In this document: piece by piece, positions 15,093-24,732 of the stretch
Position numbering within the stretch: position 1 is the first letter of the stretch
How the letters are laid out: each line of letters starts with the position of its first letter
DNA from: Pseudomonadota bacterium
GTDB taxonomy: Bacteria > Pseudomonadota > Gammaproteobacteria > Steroidobacterales > JBCBZW01
Direction: 5' to 3'
Assembly: GCA_039815145.1 (NCBI GenBank)
Contig: JBCBZW010000041.1
Span: 1 to 38,617 of the forward strand
Length of the DNA: 38,617 nt
Notes under the pieces: generated by a model
Databases searched by the model: none
Told to the model about the DNA's origin: nothing
What the model saw: only the letters and a program-made list of their open reading frames with translations
Program-made: the position numbers and the translations under genes

Positions 15093-16541
15093 GCTCCAGA
15101 TCGCGTCTACGCGCGCAATCACCGATGGATCCATACGGATGGGGGTACCCCATTCGCGATCCGTCTCGCCCGCCCACTTCGACGTCGCGTCGATCCCCAT
15201 CTTCGAGCCGAGGCCCGCCACCGGCGACGCGAAGTCAAGATAATCGATAGGTGTGTTATCCACCATGGTGACGTCGCGCGTGGGATCTACTCGCGTCGAG
15301 ATCGCCCAGATCACGTCCTGCCAATCACGCGCATTGATGTCGTCGTCAACAACGATCACGAACTTCGTGTACATGAACTGACGCAGGAAGGACCAGACCC
15401 CCATCATCACCCGCTTCGCATGGCCCGGGTATTCCTTCTTCATGGTCACCACGGCCAAGCGGTATGAACAGGCTTCCGGCGGCAGGTAGAAGTCGACGAT
15501 CTCCGGGAACTGCTTGCGCAAGATGGGCACGAACACCTCGTTCAGGGCCACGCCGAGGATGGCGGGCTCGTCGGGCGGGCGACCGGTGTAGGTGCTGTGG
15601 TAGATGGCGTCATCACGCCAGCTCATGCGGTCCACCGTGAACACGGGGAAGTCGCTGACCTCGTTGTAATACCCCGTGTGATCTCCAAAGGGTCCCTCAG
15701 GCGCCATGTCGCCGGGATGGAGATGACCTTCCAACACGATTTCCGCGCTCGCCGGGATGTCGAGGCCGGTGAGGTCGCTCTTCACCGTCACCGTGCGCGA
15801 ACCGCGCAGCAGGCCGGCGAAGGCATGCTCGGAGAGCGTGTCCGGCACGGGTGTGACCGCCCCTAGAATCGTCGCCGGGTCCGCCCCGAGCGCGACGGCG
15901 ACCGGGAAGGGCTTGCCCGGGTGCTCCTGCTGGAAGGCCTGGAAGTCCGTCGCCCCCCCGCGATGGGCCAGCCAGCGCATGATCAGGCGATTGCGCCCGA
16001 TCAGCTGCTGCCGGTAGATACCAAGATTATGCCGCTTACGGGCGGGGCCGCGCGTGATCGTCAGGCCCCAGGTCACCAGCGGGCCGGCGTCGCCGGGCCA
16101 GCAGGTCTGAATCGGCAGGCGCTCGAGATCGACCGCATCGCCTTCCAGCACGTTGCGCTGCCACGGCGCACTTCCTGCTGTTTTCGGCGCCATTGAGAGC
16201 ACTTGGCTGAAGATTGGCAACTTCGACCAGGCATCGCGCATCCCCCCGGGCGGCTCGGGAGACTTGAGAAAGGCCAGCAGCTCCCCCACCTCTCGTAGGG
16301 CGCCGACGGACTCCTGCCCCATCGCCAGGGCGACACGGCGGGGGGTGCCGAAGAGGTTGCCCAGCACCGGCATGCTGTGACCCTTCACGTTCTCGAACAG
16401 GAGCGCGGGGCCGCCCTTGCGCAGGGTGCGGTCACAAATCTCCGTCATCTCCAGCCGGGGATCGATCTCGATCTGCACCCGACGCAGCTCGCCGATCGCT
16501 TCCAGCTGCCGTACGAAGTCCTGTAAGTCGCTGTATTTCAT
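15075..16541 (-). CDS. ubiD: UbiD, 3-octaprenyl-4-hydroxybenzoate carboxy-lyase
   Basis: Decarboxylates the prenylated 4-hydroxybenzoate ring in ubiquinone synthesis, using prenylated FMN supplied by UbiX (not in this window). The 488-aa protein begins [22 protein letters not shown], the standard N-terminus, from ATG 16541. Characteristic stretches are the cofactor-binding [14 protein letters not shown] and [10 protein letters not shown] segments, the active-site [13 protein letters not shown] with conserved Glu, and the C-terminal MGIDATSKW. Length matches E. coli UbiD. A longer frame to 16625 adds no conserved residues. It is divergent from dapF. Confidence 0.96.
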   Translation of the reverse strand: MKYSDLQDFVRQLEAIGELRRVQIEIDPRLEMTEICDRTLRKGGPALLFENVKGHSMPVLGNLFGTPRRVALAMGQESVGALREVGELLAFLKSPEPPGGMRDAWSKLPIFSQVLSMAPKTAGSAPWQRNVLEGDAVDLERLPIQTCWPGDAGPLVTWGLTITRGPARKRHNLGIYRQQLIGRNRLIMRWLAHRGGATDFQAFQQEHPGKPFPVAVALGADPATILGAVTPVPDTLSEHAFAGLLRGSRTVTVKSDLTGLDIPASAEIVLEGHLHPGDMAPEGPFGDHTGYYNEVSDFPVFTVDRMSWRDDAIYHSTYTGRPPDEPAILGVALNEVFVPILRKQFPEIVDFYLPPEACSYRLAVVTMKKEYPGHAKRVMMGVWSFLRQFMYTKFVIVVDDDINARDWQDVIWAISTRVDPTRDVTMVDNTPIDYLDFASPVAGLGSKMGIDATSKWAGETDREWGTPIRMDPSVIARVDAIWSDLGID

Positions 16542-16680
16542 GAAATGGTCTGGCTCCAATGGCTGGGGCGGGATCATACCGCGGGCGCTCGTGCCGCCAC
16601 CACGGAACGCCGAATCAGGCGGCACCAGCCATGAACCCGCGCTTGTTCACGACACCCTGACGGGTAAGCTCCAGGCCCCT

Positions 16681-17523
16681 ATGGAACTGACTTTCGACAA
16701 GATGGAAGGCTGCGGTAACGACTTCCTCGTGCTCGACTTCCTTGACCAAACCGCGCCGCGGATGCCGCTCTCTGCCGCCACCATCCAGGCGTTGGCAGAT
16801 CGGCGCCGGGGCATCGGGTTCGATCAGCTGTTGCTGATCCAGCAAGCCGGGGACGGGGCGGAACTCGCGGCGGAATTCAAGATCTACAACGCGGACGGAT
16901 CGGTGGCGGGCCAGTGCGGTAACGGCGCACGCTGCGTTGCCGCACTTCTGAAGCAACATCATGATTATCCAGAGGAATTTACCTTTGGCAGTCCGGCAGG
17001 ACCGATCCAGGCAAGGGTCACCCCAGAGCGCGTGAGCGTCTGCATGGGGGTGCCGGAGTTCACCCCGGCGAAGGTGCCGATCGCGGCCACGCCGGCGGCG
17101 GACGGGCGATACGACCTCGATGTGGTCGACGGAACGGTTAGACTGGGGGCCGTTTCGATGGGAAACCCCCACGGCGTACTTTTCGTCGACAACATAGACA
17201 ATGCTCCCGTCGAACAGCTCGGCCCAGCGATTCAGCAGCTAGACGCCTTTCCAGCCGGCGTAAACGTGGGCTTCTTGGAACCCCTCACCGACCACCGCGG
17301 AAGACTTCGCGTCTTCGAGCGCGGCGTCGGCGAGACGCTGGCCTGCGGGTCTGGTGCCTGCGCCGCCGCGGTGATCGGCCTGGCCACAGGAAGGTTCGTC
17401 GGGAGCGAGGTGACACTGGCGCTCCGCGGCGGAGAACTGGTGATAAGCTGGCCCGGCGAAGGCCACCCCGTGTGGCTCGAGGGGGCCGCCCGATGGGTGT
17501 TCAGGGGACAGGTAACAGTATGA
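16681..17523 (+). CDS. dapF: diaminopimelate epimerase
   Basis: Converts LL- to meso-diaminopimelate, the lysine precursor and peptidoglycan cross-linker. It is PLP-independent and uses two Cys. Both are present: Cys79 in AGQCGNGARC and Cys222 in LACGSGACAA. Other motifs are KMEGCGNDFLVLD at the N-terminus and SMGNPHGVLFVD. Length is 280 aa, normal. ATG 16681 begins the conserved MELTFDKMEG; the frame remains open far upstream only because it crosses ubiD antisense. The stop overlaps the start of the DUF484 gene (ATGA). Confidence 0.96.
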   Translation: MELTFDKMEGCGNDFLVLDFLDQTAPRMPLSAATIQALADRRRGIGFDQLLLIQQAGDGAELAAEFKIYNADGSVAGQCGNGARCVAALLKQHHDYPEEFTFGSPAGPIQARVTPERVSVCMGVPEFTPAKVPIAATPAADGRYDLDVVDGTVRLGAVSMGNPHGVLFVDNIDNAPVEQLGPAIQQLDAFPAGVNVGFLEPLTDHRGRLRVFERGVGETLACGSGACAAAVIGLATGRFVGSEVTLALRGGELVISWPGEGHPVWLEGAARWVFRGQVTV

Positions 17524-18230
17524 GTTCACAACAAAAAACTGGAACGGCGAGTCAAGACCCCTCGGAGGAGGCGATCGCCCAGTACCTGCAGATGCACCCT
17601 GACTTCTTCGAGCGCCACAGCACGCTCTTGGGTGCCCTGCGCCTGAGCGATCCGGGCAGCGGCCCGGCAGTCTCGCTGATCGAACGCCAGGTGGCGATCC
17701 TGCGCGCGCGCAACGTGAAGCTTGAGCGCAAGCTGCAGGAACTCGTGTCCATCGTCGGCAGCAACACGGCGCTCGCCGAGAAGATTCACGGACTCGCGGA
17801 GAAGCTGCTCGCCACCGGCTCCGCCGACGAGGCCGTCGCCGTGCTCGAGCGCTCCTTGGGCGAAGACTTCAGCGCCGAGTTCTCCGTACTGCTCATGTTC
17901 GACGATGCCCTCGAGGAGGGGATCCCCGCCGAGGGCGGATGGGTTCGGCACATCGATCGGCGCGATGAGAGCGGCGACTTCGTCTCTCTGCTGACCTCCG
18001 AGACGCCGCGCTGCGGACGTCTCACAGAGGCCCAACGTACCTTTATCTTCGGCGAGGAAACCGGGCAACGGGTGGCATCGGCCACCGTGACCCCCCTCGG
18101 CGATCCGGCGATCGGCATGCTGGCGATCGGCAGCGTCAATCCGGATCGCTTCCTGCCGACCATGAGCGTCGACTTCCTCAACCGGGTCGGCGGCCTGGTC
18201 GCCCAGGCGATCCGACAACGGGGCCGGTGA
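17520..18230 (+). CDS. DUF484 family protein (GAF-like)
   Basis: A cytosolic protein of unknown role found between dapF and xerC in many gammaproteobacteria. The 236-aa protein shows the family start (EEAIAQYLQMHPDFFERHSTLL), the segment SLIERQVAILRARNVKLERKL forming a coiled coil at about residues 55-80, and a GAF-like C-terminal domain with GMLAIGSVNPDRF and the MSVDFLNRVGGLVAQAI ending. ATG 17520 overlaps the dapF stop and its own stop overlaps the xerC GTG, so it is translationally linked on both sides. Confidence 0.92.
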   Translation: MSSQQKTGTASQDPSEEAIAQYLQMHPDFFERHSTLLGALRLSDPGSGPAVSLIERQVAILRARNVKLERKLQELVSIVGSNTALAEKIHGLAEKLLATGSADEAVAVLERSLGEDFSAEFSVLLMFDDALEEGIPAEGGWVRHIDRRDESGDFVSLLTSETPRCGRLTEAQRTFIFGEETGQRVASATVTPLGDPAIGMLAIGSVNPDRFLPTMSVDFLNRVGGLVAQAIRQRGR

Positions 18231-19207
18231 ACCGCGAGCCGGCGAGCGCTCAGGCGGAGGGCAAGACAGCTCCCGCAGCGCATCCCCTAGACAGCTTTCC
18301 GCCCTCCTTCAGCCGCGGCGCGAAACGTTTTCTGCACGGCCTCGCCGTCGAGCGCCGCGCCTCCGAGCACACGATCAGCAATTACGCCCGCGACCTCGCG
18401 AGCGTGCTCGAGTTCTGCCAGGCGCGCGAGCTTGGCGCGCCGGCCGATATCGGCACCACTGACCTGCGCGATTGGCTGGCCGGGGAACACCGTCGAGGGC
18501 TGTCACCGCGCAGCCTGGCGCGGCGGCTGAGCGCGGTAAGACAGTGGCTCAACTCGCTGGTGGAGTTCGGCGAACTACCGAGCAATCCGGCGACAGGCTT
18601 ACAGGCCCCAAAGGCCGACAAGCGTCTGCCTGCCGTGCTCCCGCCGGATACGATGGCGCGCCTCCTGGAGGGGGCCGATGACGATCCCCTTACTCACCGC
18701 GACTTCGCCATCATGGAGTTGCTCTACTCCTCCGGCCTGCGCCTTGCGGAACTTACGGGGGCGGACGTCACAGACCTCGATCTTCGCGACGGCACCATCC
18801 GCGTCACGGGGAAGGGCAACAAGATGCGAATCGTCCCGGTGGGCGCGCAGGCGCGTGAGGCGCTCAGCCGCTGGTTGCGCGTGCGCACCGCGCAAGAGGG
18901 CGAGCAGGCCCTGTTCACCAGCCAACGTGGCAAGCGCTTGAGTCGACGCTCGGTGCAGCAGCGGGTGCAGCACTGGGGGCAGGTACAGGGCCTCGATCAC
19001 AAGGTGCATCCGCATCTATTCCGCCACAGCTTTGCCACCCACGTGCTCGAGTCGAGCGGTGATCTTCGCGCGGTGCAGGAACTACTCGGCCATGCCGACA
19101 TCAGCACCACGCAGGTCTACACGCACCTGGACTTCCAGCATCTGGCCAGCGTCTACGAGAGCGCCCACCCGCGCGCGAGCCGGCGCCGTTCCACCGATCA
19201 GGATTGA
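18227..19207 (+). CDS. xerC: tyrosine recombinase XerC
   Basis: With XerD (not here) it resolves chromosome dimers at dif sites. The N-terminal SAM-like core-binding domain covers about residues 30-115. The catalytic domain carries the full tyrosine recombinase set: Arg172 (SSGLRLAEL), Lys196 (TGKGNK), His263 and Arg266 (HPHLFRHSFATH), His289 (LGHADIS) and nucleophile Tyr298 (TTQVYTHL). The start GTG 18227 overlaps the DUF484 TGA. At 326 aa it is slightly longer than the usual ~300 because of a 25-residue polar N-terminal extension. Its place after dapF-DUF484 marks it as housekeeping XerC, not a mobile integrase. Confidence 0.96.
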   Translation: MNREPASAQAEGKTAPAAHPLDSFPPSFSRGAKRFLHGLAVERRASEHTISNYARDLASVLEFCQARELGAPADIGTTDLRDWLAGEHRRGLSPRSLARRLSAVRQWLNSLVEFGELPSNPATGLQAPKADKRLPAVLPPDTMARLLEGADDDPLTHRDFAIMELLYSSGLRLAELTGADVTDLDLRDGTIRVTGKGNKMRIVPVGAQAREALSRWLRVRTAQEGEQALFTSQRGKRLSRRSVQQRVQHWGQVQGLDHKVHPHLFRHSFATHVLESSGDLRAVQELLGHADISTTQVYTHLDFQHLASVYESAHPRASRRRSTDQD

Positions 19208-19268
19208 TCGCTGAGGTCTTGTCGGCTGCCCGCGGGTCCACGCGAGGCACCGGGAGAGAAGATATTCA

Positions 19269-19832
19269 ATGAGTCAGCAACCTTTCTTCGACGCCCACGG
19301 CACCACCATCGTGTCCGTTCGCAAAGGCAACCGGGTCGCCCTCGGCGGTGACGGCCAGGTTACCCTCGGCAACACGGTGATGAAGCACAACGCGCGCAAG
19401 ATCCGGCGCCTCGGTAACGATCGGGTAATCGCGGGCTTCGCCGGTGGCACCGCCGATGCATTCACGCTGTTCGAGCGCTTCGAGGGCAAGCTCCAGCAAT
19501 ACGGCAGCCTCACCCGCGCCGCGATTGAACTCGCCAAGGACTGGCGCGCCGAACGCGCCCTGCGCCAACTCGAAGCGCTGCTGTGTGTCGCCGATCAGGA
19601 ACGTTCGCTGATCGTGAGCGGCAACGGCGATGTGATCGAACCGCCCGACGGCCTCATGGCCATCGGCTCCGGCGGCGCCTTCGCCCAGGCAGCGGCCCGC
19701 GCTCTCATCGACCACAGCACCCTCGACGCCCGCAGCATCGTCGAGCAGGCACTGCACATCGCCGCCGACATCTGCATCTACACCAACGACCAGCTCACGA
19801 TCGAAGAGTTGGAGAGCACCACCGCGGAGTGA
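19269..19832 (+). CDS. hslV: HslV protease subunit of HslUV
   Basis: N-terminal-nucleophile protease of the two-ring HslUV (ClpQY) complex that degrades misfolded proteins after heat stress. The conserved [10 protein letters not shown] starts at Thr12, so an 11-residue propeptide ([11 protein letters not shown]) must be removed to expose the catalytic Thr. Other hallmarks are [20 protein letters not shown] and the [16 protein letters not shown] segment. Length is 187 aa. GGGAGAG lies about 10 nt before ATG 19269. hslU follows after 49 nt. I could not identify a sigma-32 promoter upstream. Confidence 0.96.
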   Translation: MSQQPFFDAHGTTIVSVRKGNRVALGGDGQVTLGNTVMKHNARKIRRLGNDRVIAGFAGGTADAFTLFERFEGKLQQYGSLTRAAIELAKDWRAERALRQLEALLCVADQERSLIVSGNGDVIEPPDGLMAIGSGGAFAQAAARALIDHSTLDARSIVEQALHIAADICIYTNDQLTIEELESTTAE

Positions 19833-19881
19833 ATACGGCCGCGAGCCGCCCCGCGTTGAGCACAGAACGACAGGTCCCAGC

Positions 19882-21219
19882 ATGTCTCAGATGACACCGA
19901 GAGAGATCGTCCAGGAACTGGACAAGCACATCATCGGCCAGGAGGACGCCAAGCGCGCCGTGGCCATCGCCCTGCGCAATCGCTGGCGCCGCTCTGCCGT
20001 GGACGACCCCCTGCGCCAGGAGATCACGCCGAAGAACATCCTGATGATCGGCCCCACGGGCGTGGGCAAGACGGAGATCGCCCGACGCTTGGCGCGGCTC
20101 GAGAACGCGCCCTTCGTGAAGGTGGAAGCCTCCAAGTTCACGGAGGTCGGCTACGTTGGCCGTGAGGTGGATAGCATCATCCGCGATCTCGCCGACGTCT
20201 CGATGAAGCTCGCCCGCGAGCACGAGGTGGCGCGCCTGCGCCATCGCGCCGAGGACGGCGCGGAGGAAAGGGTGCTGGATGCGCTCCTGCCCGGGTCCAA
20301 GCGCGACAGCTTCACCGACGCCGCCGATGCGTCCAGCAGCGACACACGCCAGAAGTTCCGCAAGATGCTGCGCGAAGGCAAGCTGGACGATCGCGAGATC
20401 GAGATCGACATCAGCGCCACGCCCACATCCTTCAACATCATGACGCCGCCGGGCATGGAAGAGCTGAGCGGCCAGATCCAGAACATGTTCCAGGGGCTCA
20501 ACCAGCAGCAGCGCAAGAGCCGCCGCGTGACCGTGCGCGAGGCGATGAAGCTGCTCACGGATGACGAGGCCTCGCGCATGGTCAACGAAGAGGAACTGCA
20601 GGCGAAGGCCCTGGAGGCCGTCGAGCAATCGGGCATCGTCTTCATCGACGAGATCGATAAGGTCACGCGCCGCTCGGACGCGGGCGCCAGCGGGGCAGAT
20701 GTGTCCCGCGAAGGCGTGCAGCGAGACCTGTTACCGCTGGTGGAAGGCTGCACCGTCAACACCAAGTACGGCATGATCAAGACCGACCACGTGCTCTTCA
20801 TCGCCTCCGGCGCCTTCCACCTGTCCAAGCCTTCGGATTTGATCCCCGAGCTGCAGGGCCGCTTCCCGATCCGCGTCGAGATGAACGCGCTCACGAGCGA
20901 GCACTTTCAACGGATCCTCACGGAGACCGACGGCGCCCTGTGCGAGCAGTACTCCGCCCTGATGGCGACCGAAAACGTTAGCCTCACCTTCGCCGAAGAT
21001 GGCGTGCGGCGTATCGCCGAGGTGGCCTTCCACGTCAACGAGCGGATGGAGAACATCGGCGCCCGTCGCCTGCACACGGTGATGGAGCGGTTGTTGGAAG
21101 AGGTGTCCTACCACGCCGCCGATTGGGGCGGTCGGGATATCGTGATCGATGCCGCCTACGTGGATCAGCACCTCGGCGACCTGCTCGCCGACGAAGACCT
21201 CACCCGCTACGTGCTCTAG
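19882..21219 (+). CDS. hslU: HslU ATPase subunit of HslUV
   Basis: AAA+ unfoldase that feeds substrates to HslV. The protein is 445 aa, the usual size. Motifs: [17 protein letters not shown] at the N-terminus, Walker A GPTGVGKT (57-64), the pore loop region [16 protein letters not shown], the inserted I-domain at about 110-230, Walker [10 protein letters not shown], the sensor region [11 protein letters not shown], and the C-terminal DLTRYVL tail that docks into HslV. AGGTCC lies upstream of ATG 19882. It is followed after 9 nt by the DUF971 gene. Confidence 0.97.
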   Translation: MSQMTPREIVQELDKHIIGQEDAKRAVAIALRNRWRRSAVDDPLRQEITPKNILMIGPTGVGKTEIARRLARLENAPFVKVEASKFTEVGYVGREVDSIIRDLADVSMKLAREHEVARLRHRAEDGAEERVLDALLPGSKRDSFTDAADASSSDTRQKFRKMLREGKLDDREIEIDISATPTSFNIMTPPGMEELSGQIQNMFQGLNQQQRKSRRVTVREAMKLLTDDEASRMVNEEELQAKALEAVEQSGIVFIDEIDKVTRRSDAGASGADVSREGVQRDLLPLVEGCTVNTKYGMIKTDHVLFIASGAFHLSKPSDLIPELQGRFPIRVEMNALTSEHFQRILTETDGALCEQYSALMATENVSLTFAEDGVRRIAEVAFHVNERMENIGARRLHTVMERLLEEVSYHAADWGGRDIVIDAAYVDQHLGDLLADEDLTRYVL

Positions 21220-21228
21220 GCGCCACCC

Positions 21229-21627
21229 ATGAGCGAACACAAGGATGGCGCCAGCGAGCGGCGCTTCGGGGAGCCCGTGCCGAGCGAGCTGCGTCTGCGC
21301 ACCGGGGGTCGCGAGCTCAAGGTGTCCTACGCGAGCGGCGAGGCCTTCGCGCTCAGCGCCGAGTACTTACGCGTACACTCCCCCTCGGCCGAGGTGCGAG
21401 GCCACGGTGGGCCGGGTCAGGAAAACTGGCCGGTGGGTAAGCACGAAGTGGTGATCGAGCGGATCGAACCGGTGGGCAACTACGCCGTGCGCCTGGTCTT
21501 CGATGATGGCCACGACTCGGGGCTGTACTCTTGGCGCGTGCTCTACGAGCTCGGCCGGGATCACGACAGCAACTGGGCGAAGTACCTCGCGCATGTGGAT
21601 GGATTGCACGGAGCAGATGAGTCATGA
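21229..21627 (+). CDS. DUF971 (gamma-butyrobetaine hydroxylase-like N-terminal domain) protein
   Basis: A small cytosolic protein of unknown function commonly located between hslU and ubiE. The single DUF971 domain includes [39 protein letters not shown] and the end pattern [20 protein letters not shown]. The family is related to the N-terminal domain of gamma-butyrobetaine hydroxylase, but the catalytic oxygenase domain is absent. Length is 132 aa. The stop overlaps the ubiE start (ATGA). Confidence 0.92.
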   Translation: MSEHKDGASERRFGEPVPSELRLRTGGRELKVSYASGEAFALSAEYLRVHSPSAEVRGHGGPGQENWPVGKHEVVIERIEPVGNYAVRLVFDDGHDSGLYSWRVLYELGRDHDSNWAKYLAHVDGLHGADES

Positions 21628-22424
21628 GCGACGATAAGGTCACGGCCAACGACGCGCCGTCGCGCGACGACGGCAGCACGCCTGGCGACACCACCCACTT
21701 CGGTTTCTCGAACGTGCGCAGCGATGAGAAGGCGGGGCGTGTACGCGAGGTGTTCGACTCCGTCGCCGATCGCTACGACCTGATGAACGATCTCATGTCG
21801 GGCGGTATGCACCGCCTGTGGAAGCGCTTCACCATCGACGTGGCCCGCCTGCGCCCGGGGCAGCGCGCCCTCGACGTGGCCGCCGGCTCCGGCGACCTGT
21901 CGCGCGCCATGCTGCGCGAAGTCGGTCGCGAGGGCCTGGTGGTGATGTCGGACATCAACCAGCGCATGGTCTCGCGCGGGCGCGATCGCCTGCGCGATGC
22001 GGGCGCCGGCGCCAACTGCGCCTTCGTCCAGGCCAGCGCCGAGTCTCTGCCCTTCCCGTCCAACTTCTTCAACGTCGTGACCATCGCCTTCGGCCTGCGC
22101 AACGTCACCGACAAGCCGCGCGCCCTGCGCGAGATGCGTCGAGTGCTGAAGCCCGGCGGGCAGTTGCTGGTGCTGGAGTTCTCGCGCCTCACCCTGCCGC
22201 CCCTGCAGCCGCTGTACGATCGCTACTCCTTCGACGTGTTGCCGGCGATGGGCAAGTTGGTGGCGAACGACGCGGACAGCTACCGCTACCTCGCCGAGTC
22301 CATCCGCATGCACCCGGATCAGGACACGCTGCTCGCCATGATGGAGGACGCCCAGTTCGCCCGCTGCCGGTACCATAACCTCATGGGTGGTATCGTCGCG
22401 GTCCACCGTGGTTATCGCGTGTAG
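21624..22424 (+). CDS. ubiE: UbiE, ubiquinone/menaquinone C-methyltransferase
   Basis: SAM-dependent C-methyltransferase of ubiquinone (and, where present, menaquinone) synthesis. Features: [35 protein letters not shown] near the N-terminus (in two conserved blocks), the SAM-binding motif [11 protein letters not shown], and the C-terminal [16 protein letters not shown] 25-residue polar leader makes it 266 aa, slightly longer than E. coli UbiE (251). ATG 21624 overlaps the DUF971 stop. It starts the ubiE-ubiJ-ubiB run. Confidence 0.96.
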   Translation: MSDDKVTANDAPSRDDGSTPGDTTHFGFSNVRSDEKAGRVREVFDSVADRYDLMNDLMSGGMHRLWKRFTIDVARLRPGQRALDVAAGSGDLSRAMLREVGREGLVVMSDINQRMVSRGRDRLRDAGAGANCAFVQASAESLPFPSNFFNVVTIAFGLRNVTDKPRALREMRRVLKPGGQLLVLEFSRLTLPPLQPLYDRYSFDVLPAMGKLVANDADSYRYLAESIRMHPDQDTLLAMMEDAQFARCRYHNLMGGIVAVHRGYRV

Positions 22425-22453
22425 CGCGCCCTGCTGCTCGAGGAGGTTCCGAG

Positions 22454-23053
22454 ATGCCCTTGCCCGACTCCCTGTTGATGCCGCTCGAAGCCCTGCTCAA
22501 CCGACGCATCGCCGCCGCCACCCCTGCCCACGATCTGTGTGCGGATCTTGAGGGTCGAACGCTAGTGATCGATGCCACGGAAGCGCCCGCGATCGGCTTC
22601 ACGGTGGTCGAAGGGGCCCTGCGCCTGAGCTTCGACGTGAGCGAGCAGCCGAACGCCATCGTCTCCGGGCCCCTGCTGGAGCTCACCCGCTTCGCCCAGG
22701 CAGGCAGCCTCGAGGCTGCCCGCGACGTGGAGGTCAACGTGCAGGGCGATGTGCGCACGGCCGGCGGCTACGCCAGCCTCTTCGCCATCGCACGGCCGGA
22801 CTTCGAGGCGGAGCTGTCGCGCCTGGTCGGCGACCTGCCGGCCCATCAGCTCGGCAACGCCATGCGCGGCCTCGGCGACTTCTTCGCCCGCGCCGGCAGC
22901 ACCTTGCAGCGGGATCTGGGCGAGTTCCTCAAGGAGGAGAGCCGCGACGTGCCCCCGCGCGATGAGGTGCAGCGCTTCGAGGAGCGCTTGTCAGCTCTGA
23001 GCGAGCGCGTCGAGGGCTTGCGCCAGCGGGTCGATGCGATAGGCCGCCGTTAG
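22454..23053 (+). CDS. ubiJ: UbiJ, ubiquinone biosynthesis accessory factor (SCP2 domain)
   Basis: UbiJ binds lipid intermediates through an SCP2 domain and organises the ubiquinone-synthesis complex together with UbiK. The 199-aa protein has the SCP2 fold at about residues 15-105 (IGFTVVEGALRLSFD, NAIVSGPLLELTRFAQAG) and a C-terminal coiled coil at ~165-197 (EVQRFEERLSALSERVEGLRQRV in two pieces). AGGAGG at 22439-22444 is a strong ribosome site. The position between ubiE and ubiB is the usual one. Confidence 0.94.
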   Translation: MPLPDSLLMPLEALLNRRIAAATPAHDLCADLEGRTLVIDATEAPAIGFTVVEGALRLSFDVSEQPNAIVSGPLLELTRFAQAGSLEAARDVEVNVQGDVRTAGGYASLFAIARPDFEAELSRLVGDLPAHQLGNAMRGLGDFFARAGSTLQRDLGEFLKEESRDVPPRDEVQRFEERLSALSERVEGLRQRVDAIGRR

Positions 23054-23083
23054 TCGATTCGCTAGGTAGAAAGCAACCCTCAC

Positions 23084-24727
23084 GTGTCCGTCATTCGCCA
23101 GCTCCTGCGCCTGGTCGCCATCGCCCAGGTCCTCGCCCGTCACGGCTTCGAGCACATCGTCGTCAACCTGCGGCTCCTGGGGCCCTACCGCTTCCTGCTG
23201 CTGCTGCGTCCCGGCCGCAAGCGGCGCCGTGAGAGCGCGCCCGCCGGCGCGCGCCTGCGAGCGGCACTGGAAGATCTCGGCCCGATCTTTGTCAAGTTCG
23301 GCCAAACGCTGTCCACTCGGCCGGACCTGCTGCCAGACGATATCGCCACCGAACTCACGCGCCTGCAGGACCGCGTGCCCGCCTTTCCCGGCGCCCAGGC
23401 GAAGGCGATCCTGGAGAAGGCGTACCGCAAACCCCTAACGGAAGTCTTCGCCGAGTTCGATGAGGAACCCCTGGCGGCGGCCTCTATCTCCCAGGTCCAT
23501 GCGGCCACCCTGCCGAGCGGCCAGCGGGTCATCGTCAAGGTGCTTCGTCCCGGCATCGAGAAGACTATCCACAGCGACGTGCAGGTGCTGCAGACGCTCG
23601 CTGTGCTGGCCAAGAAGTACTGGCCCGAGGCCCGGCGCCTGCGCCCCGTGGACGTGGTGAGCGAGTACCGCAAGACCATCCTCAACGAGCTCGACCTCAT
23701 GCGCGAGGCCGGCAACGCGGCGCAGCTGCGACGCAACTTCGAGGACAGCGACCAGCTCTACGTGCCGGAGGTGCACTTCGAGTACTGCCGCTCCAACGTG
23801 ATGGTGATGGAGCGCATCCACGGCATTCCCGTGAACGACATCCCCGCCCTCAGCGCAGTGGACGCCAACCTGGAACAGCTCGCCCGCTACGGCGTGGAGA
23901 TCTTCTTCACCCAGGTGTTCCGGCACAACTTTTTCCACGCCGACATGCACCCCGGCAACATCTTCGTCAACGCCAGCGAGCCGGCGAACCCCAGCTACAT
24001 CGCCGTCGACTTCGGCATCGTTGGCACCCTCACGGCCGAAGACCAACACTACCTGGCGGCTAACCTGCTGGCGTTCTTCAAGCGCGACTACCGACGCGTG
24101 GCGCAGCTGCACGTGGAGTCAGGATGGGTACCCGCTGGCACACGCGTGGACGAGTTGGAGACGGCGGTGCGCACCGTGTGCGAGCCGGTCTTCAACAAAC
24201 CGCTGAAGGAGATCTCCTTCGGCATGTTCCTCCTGCGCCTGTTCCAGACCGCACGCCAGTTCGACATGGAGATTCAGCCGCAGCTGGTGCTGCTGCAGAA
24301 GACCCTGCTCAACATCGAGGGGTTAGGTCGCCAGCTCTATCCTGATCTGGATCTTTGGGTCACGGCCAAGCCGTTCCTCGAGGAGTGGATGACCGAGCGC
24401 CTGAGCGGCCGGGAAACGCTGGAGAAGCTGCGCGCCCACCTGCCGCAGCTGCGCGAGGATGTGCAGTCCCTGCCCTCCCTCGCCCTCGAAGCGCTGCATC
24501 ACCTCTCCCGCGGCGACTTCCGCCTGCGCCTGGACAGCGCGCCGATGGAACAATTGCAAAACGCCATGCGTGAGAACGCGCGCTGGCGTCACGGCGTGTA
24601 CGTCGGCGCCGCGATGCTGGTCGCCGGTACGATCCTGATAGGCCTCAACGGCGGTCAACCGCCCTGGCTCGGCTGGGGCATGGCGGGCCTCGGCCTGGCC
24701 CTCATGCTCATCTCGCGACCTGGCTGA
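23084..24727 (+). CDS. ubiB: UbiB, ubiquinone biosynthesis protein kinase-like
   Basis: Membrane-associated atypical kinase/ATPase needed for ubiquinone synthesis. The protein is 547 aa. It has the family-specific KxGQ motif Lys71-Gln74 (FVKFGQTLSTRPDLL), the Ala-rich loop AAASIS (131-136) replacing the Gly-rich loop, the catalytic region NFFHADMHPGNIF (Asp287, Asn292) and DFG at 309-311. Two hydrophobic helices near the C-terminus (about 503-543) anchor it in the inner membrane. The start is GTG 23084, directly at the conserved SVIRQLLRL; GGTAGA lies upstream. Confidence 0.96.
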   Translation: MSVIRQLLRLVAIAQVLARHGFEHIVVNLRLLGPYRFLLLLRPGRKRRRESAPAGARLRAALEDLGPIFVKFGQTLSTRPDLLPDDIATELTRLQDRVPAFPGAQAKAILEKAYRKPLTEVFAEFDEEPLAAASISQVHAATLPSGQRVIVKVLRPGIEKTIHSDVQVLQTLAVLAKKYWPEARRLRPVDVVSEYRKTILNELDLMREAGNAAQLRRNFEDSDQLYVPEVHFEYCRSNVMVMERIHGIPVNDIPALSAVDANLEQLARYGVEIFFTQVFRHNFFHADMHPGNIFVNASEPANPSYIAVDFGIVGTLTAEDQHYLAANLLAFFKRDYRRVAQLHVESGWVPAGTRVDELETAVRTVCEPVFNKPLKEISFGMFLLRLFQTARQFDMEIQPQLVLLQKTLLNIEGLGRQLYPDLDLWVTAKPFLEEWMTERLSGRETLEKLRAHLPQLREDVQSLPSLALEALHHLSRGDFRLRLDSAPMEQLQNAMRENARWRHGVYVGAAMLVAGTILIGLNGGQPPWLGWGMAGLGLALMLISRPG

Positions 24728-24732
24728 TCCCG

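Noticed and set aside
18227-19207. Tyrosine recombinase as a sign of an integrated element
   Set aside because: Its position after dapF-DUF484 and its sequence identify housekeeping XerC; no attachment-site duplication was seen.
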